Positions 5,467-7,678 of a stretch of 7,678 nt of DNA are shown here, in pieces. Position 1 is the first letter of the stretch. The number at the start of each line of letters is the position of its first letter. The DNA is taken from the NCBI GenBank assembly GCA_947384645.1, contig CANDHX010000062.1:1-7678 (forward strand), given 5' to 3'. Under the pieces are notes generated by a model, which was not told the origin of the DNA, made no database searches, and saw only the letters and a program-made list of their open reading frames with translations. Made by a program: the position numbers and the translations under genes. The DNA comes from an uncultured Mycoplasmatota bacterium (GTDB taxonomy: Bacteria; Bacillota_I; Bacilli_A; RF39; UBA660).

Positions 5467-6231
5467 TAAAGAATTGTCTATTTTTGAGAAAAATTTTCGG
5501 GGGTCTTCTTTAGTAGAAAATTCTAAGCTCATCTCTTTCTGCTCATTATCTATATAATTTATTTGAAAATTGTATATTTCGGAAGTTTCTAGTGCGTAAT
5601 AAAAATCGATGTCATCAACCAACTTGTCACTACCACTAAAGGCTCCAAAGTATCTCATTAAAAATGTTTGGATTGTTCCCCTTTCTTGGTCTTTTTCTTG
5701 GGTTCTAACTTTTTTGTTCTTTTGGATTATTTCTCTAGTAATTTTAATGTTTTTTATATCTTTTATTTTTATTTTGATTAGTAAGGGCTTTTTGCTATAG
5801 ATACCTAGTTCAATTTTATCGTCATCATCTTTTTTCATTATGACGGTTAGATTGCTTTTTCTCTTTACATCGTAAGATAGTCCTTTAGTATAGTTTGCCA
5901 ATATATAGTTTTTTCTTACGTCGATAGGATTTTCTATCATCTTATTTCCTGAACCTAGTTTTTTTGCTTTTGCCGTCCTTATTTCGTGTTTCGTTTTCAT
6001 AAAGATGTTTATAAAGTAAATGAAAGATGATGCTATTAAAATATATGAGCCGAGTCCGATTTTGTGGTAGACAGATGAACCATTAATCCACATAAAGGAA
6101 TAAGTGAATATCATTGTCAATATAAGAGATGATAGATTATATAGGAAATTCATGTTTTTAATGATGCTAAAAATGTAGGCAAAAGACAATACTATTCCTA
6201 TTTTATATGGTTGAAAGGAATACATATACAT
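5458..6231 (-). CDS. Membrane protein with soluble C-terminal domain, start uncertain
   Basis: I do not recognise a family. As drawn from ATG 6231 (257 aa), hydrophobic helices lie at about 11-25, 28-48 and 58-78, followed by a basic linker (KTKHEIRTAKAKK) and a soluble, charged, strand-rich domain of about 170 residues, probably cytosolic by the positive-inside rule. The segments IELGIYSKKPLLIKIKIKDI and YNFQINYIDNEQKEMSLEF resemble paired beta strands of a PH-like fold, but there is no diagnostic motif. The ATG at 6231 has no Shine-Dalgarno site. The same frame remains open for 38 more codons upstream and encodes another hydrophobic helix, so the natural protein is probably longer. A promoter matches the longer form. 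It ends inside the promoter of the T-box operon and shows no functional link to it. Confidence 0.75.
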   Translation of the reverse strand: MYMYSFQPYKIGIVLSFAYIFSIIKNMNFLYNLSSLILTMIFTYSFMWINGSSVYHKIGLGSYILIASSFIYFINIFMKTKHEIRTAKAKKLGSGNKMIENPIDVRKNYILANYTKGLSYDVKRKSNLTVIMKKDDDDKIELGIYSKKPLLIKIKIKDIKNIKITREIIQKNKKVRTQEKDQERGTIQTFLMRYFGAFSGSDKLVDDIDFYYALETSEIYNFQINYIDNEQKEMSLEFSTKEDPRKFFSKIDNSLLT

Positions 6232-6353
6232 TATAGGGTAGTATTTACTTTCGTATCTTGCTACAAAGTAAAAACAACTTAGGTATACTATTAAATAAAT
6301 AATGCCTATAATGAGTTTTAAATTTTCTAGAATTTTATCTTTTATTTAATCAC
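6232..6353 (-). other. Probable N-terminal extension of the membrane protein, lacking a normal start
   Basis: In frame with the 257-aa gene, codons from 6345 down to 6232 encode IKDKILENLKLIIGIIYLIV then YLSCFYFVARYESKYYPI, a typical charged start followed by a membrane helix. No ATG, GTG or TTG occurs in this frame; it is closed by TAA at 6346-6348. A GTG at 6351-6353 begins GTG ATT AAA and then TAA; one extra base there would join it to the helix frame. Either a one-base frameshift or a rare AUA/AUU start would explain this. Confidence 0.5.
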
Positions 6354-6365
6354 TATCCCAATGTA

Positions 6366-6394
6366 ATTTTAACAAATACATATTTTTTAAGCAA
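6366..6394 (-). promoter_or_regulatory. Promoter of the membrane-protein gene
   Basis: On the minus strand, -35 TTGCTT (6389-6394) and -10 TAAAAT (6366-6371) are 17 bases apart, and the -10 is preceded by TGT (extended TGn). The predicted transcript start, about 6358, lies only a few bases before the GTG at 6353, so the transcript would have almost no leader if translation starts at the upstream extension. Confidence 0.5.
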
Positions 6395-6442
6395 GTGGGC
6401 TTAGGAGAAAATACAAATTTTTGATAGAAATACCTTGTAGTT

Positions 6443-6914
6443 TTATAACATTTTTAGTTCATTTATTTTTTTAAATAGTGTTTTTATCATATCTTCATCT
6501 TCGATTACATCGATTGCAAAGGCTCTTTTTCCTGCATGATTTATAGATGCTCCGCAATGATATACTGTTTGGTTGTCTATAATGATAAATCTATCGTGAA
6601 AAGTATCTGTATATATAACAGATAAATTATTATATTGCGAATTATATTTGTCTATATCTAATTCTCTTAATTTAGAGTTTTCTTTAGTTATAATAGTTAC
6701 TTGTACAATCAATTTTGAAATCATATCTAAAATCGTATTATCCGCATAACTGTCTATTATAATTAAATCATTTTTTGCATTCTTGAAAATACTTAAAATC
6801 TTAGAATAAGCATCGTATATTTGTCCTTCAAAAAACAACTCGTTTATTTTTTTCTTTTCTTCTAGTTTAGCAAAAGTATCTTGTAAATGTGAAGCAAATA
6901 TAAGAGATGAATAA
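6443..6914 (-). pseudogene. Truncated ORF6N/RhuM-type phage protein, C-terminal PLD-like domain
   Basis: The conserved part matches the C-terminal domain seen in phage-type ORF6N or RhuM-like proteins: FFEGQIYDAYSKILSIFKNA, LIIIDSYADNTILDMIS, then FHDRFIIID and YHCGASINHAGKR. HDRFIIID (6575-6598) is a half-HKD motif (HxKxxxxD) with Arg in place of Lys. The N-terminal DNA-binding half of such proteins is missing. The recognisable sequence stops near 6914, where the opposite strand begins to encode a permease fragment. The frame stays open to a TTG at 7066 with a poor ribosome site, but that part (KIIVAVLGLVLPFVIV and on) is antisense to the permease and looks accidental. No alternative start codon lies near the junction. 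It is probably a gene remnant; a short expressed protein cannot be excluded. Confidence 0.7.
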
Positions 6915-7526
6915 TTGTCAAAAGAGATGTATAGAACTATAAGTATAGCTGATTTCGACGATTTAAAACCATTAGAAAAGTATGAAACAGATATTGAAGA
7001 CTCTAAAATACAAGAGACGATTACGAATGGCAAAACCAATCCTAAAACTGCAACTATAATTTTCAAAGATATTTCCGCTATGGAAAAATTTATTGAAAAA
7101 GAACATTTTTTTACACATTTAGAAACATCAACCTATGCTGAAAGTACATTTATTTTTAAAACAGTATTATTACTGATATTCGTTAAAATTTCTCTTTTTA
7201 TACTCATAACACTACTTTGTACAAACTATTTTAAAAATATCAACAAAGCGATTTCTTTATATCAAGTATTAGGTTTCAGTAAAATTAGATTGCTTTCTCT
7301 TCTTACAATTTTATTTGGTGTATTCACTTTACTTTTGTACTTAATCGATTATTGCATATCATATCTTATATATTTATTAATATGGAAAATCGAAATAATT
7401 GATATTTATTACAGCATCCTCAATATCGATATAAAAACTTTATTTACAATTATATTAGCCTTAATTTTATCTTTGATAGTTGTAACCTTAAGCGACTCAA
7501 AAATAGCATATAAAAATATACAGTAA
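6915..7526 (+). pseudogene. N-terminally truncated FtsX-like ABC permease
   Basis: This 203-aa open frame begins directly after an in-frame TAA at 6912-6914, with TTG 6915 or ATG 6927 as the only nearby starts and no ribosome site. It has an extracytoplasmic-type hydrophilic segment (1-75), then membrane helices at about 78-102, 127-158 and 174-192. Between the first two lies NINKAISLYQVLGFSKIRLL (108-127), the loop typical of FtsX/MacB-type permeases (R/K-x-LGxSxxxI). Family members are much longer; the first helix and most of the large external domain are missing here. It could also belong to the bacteriocin-associated DUF1430 permeases, which share this architecture. No ATPase partner gene is present. 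The fragment meets a truncated phage-type gene head to head, so it is most likely a remnant. Confidence 0.65.
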
Positions 7527-7550
7527 AATTTTTATTAATTCTTAATGTAC

Positions 7551-7570
7551 TTTTTATATTGATATAAAAA
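7551..7570. repeat. AT-rich palindrome overlapping a promoter-like element
   Basis: TTTTTATAT and ATATAAAAA form a perfect 9-bp inverted repeat around TG. It contains TGATATAAA, an extended -10 (7560-7568) about 27 bases before the start of the next gene, so it may be promoter DNA or a small operator. No T-run follows the stem in either direction, so it is not a good terminator. Confidence 0.35.
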
Positions 7571-7594
7571 TAAAATTTATATAGGTGATATATC

Positions 7595-7678
7595 TTGAAA
7601 ATAAACCTAGATAAAATACTAAAATTTTTAGTCATGGCTCTAGCAACTTTTGGAGCTATTATGATATATTCAGCCAGC
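7595..7678 (+). CDS. Probable FtsW/RodA/SpoVE-family (SEDS) protein, first 28 codons
   Basis: A TTG start at 7595 with AGGTGAT 6 bases upstream opens a frame of 28 codons that runs off the right edge. The encoded start is MKINLDKILKFLVMALATFG followed by AIMIYSAS: a short basic tail, then a membrane helix ending in the FGxxMxYSAS motif found at the end of the first helix of SEDS peptidoglycan polymerases (FtsW, RodA, SpoVE), as in FGLVMVYSAS. If correct, it acts in the membrane as a glycosyltransferase in cell-wall synthesis with a partner penicillin-binding protein. Only one helix is visible, so FtsW and RodA cannot be told apart. Confidence 0.65.
   Translation, partial: MKINLDKILKFLVMALATFGAIMIYSAS

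Noticed and set aside
5609..5800. 63-codon hydrophobic plus-strand frame
   Set aside because: Antisense to Lys/Asp-rich codons of the membrane protein; the hydrophobicity is the complement of AAA/AAG-type codons.
6384..6408. Possible terminator TAAGC/GCTTA near a run of six T/A bases
   Set aside because: The stem is only 5 bp and the T-run is on the wrong side of the hairpin for either strand.
7450..7635. 61-codon minus-strand frame
   Set aside because: It spans the permease remnant end and the promoter region of the next gene, with no ribosome site and low-complexity composition.
1..7678. CRISPR array, tRNA or rRNA genes, complete insertion sequence
   Set aside because: No regularly spaced repeats, cloverleaf-like sequence, rRNA-like stretch, transposase frame or paired terminal repeats were found by eye on either strand.

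Overview
The window is AT-rich (roughly 70% A+T by eye) and reads as a chromosomal segment of a low-GC Gram-positive bacterium (Bacillota, most likely a clostridial or Tissierellia-type anaerobe; the genus is not determinable here). Three things support this: a T-box leader in front of an aminoacyl-tRNA synthetase operon, purine-rich Shine-Dalgarno sites with frequent TGn extended -10 promoters, and a short archaeal-type AspRS without the bacterial insertion domain.

Layout. Positions 1-1780 (minus strand) hold three genes in series: a two-part PH-like protein of 315 aa, an unrecognised 111-aa protein, and the N-terminal 117 codons of a Clp-like AAA+ ATPase that runs off the left edge. Each has its own Shine-Dalgarno site and a promoter-like sequence, and a hairpin with a T-run sits between the second and third. 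Divergently, on the plus strand, 1940-2800 encodes a stand-alone ABC/SMC-type ATPase. The 255 bases after it contain a promoter-like sequence with no ORF behind it, an AT-rich terminator-like hairpin, and a perfect 22-bp bidirectional terminator against the end of aspS.

The clearest regulatory unit is at 5466-3056 on the minus strand. A promoter leads into a complete T-box leader, then a 279-aa HisRS-like protein without recognisable catalytic motifs, then an archaeal-type AspRS of 429-431 aa. The T-box specifier reads GAC and the acceptor-binding bulge reads UGGC; both point to uncharged tRNA-Asp. This looks like a descendant of the common Bacillota hisS-aspS operon in which the hisS copy has been reduced to an intact but apparently non-catalytic protein.

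Upstream lies a membrane protein (5458-6231) with a cytosolic C-terminal domain. Its reading frame continues 38 codons further upstream as a convincing extra membrane helix but has no ATG, GTG or TTG start there. At about 6912 two truncated genes meet head to head: the C-terminal PLD-like domain of a phage-type ORF6N/RhuM-like protein (minus) and the C-terminal half of an FtsX-like permease (plus). This is a deletion or rearrangement scar. The right edge carries the first 28 codons of a probable FtsW/RodA-family protein.

The most interesting items are the HisRS-derived pseudoenzyme under aspartate T-box control, the uncharacterised PH-like/111-aa/Clp-like group, the candidate small RNA at about 2873-2943, and the head-to-head truncation scar.
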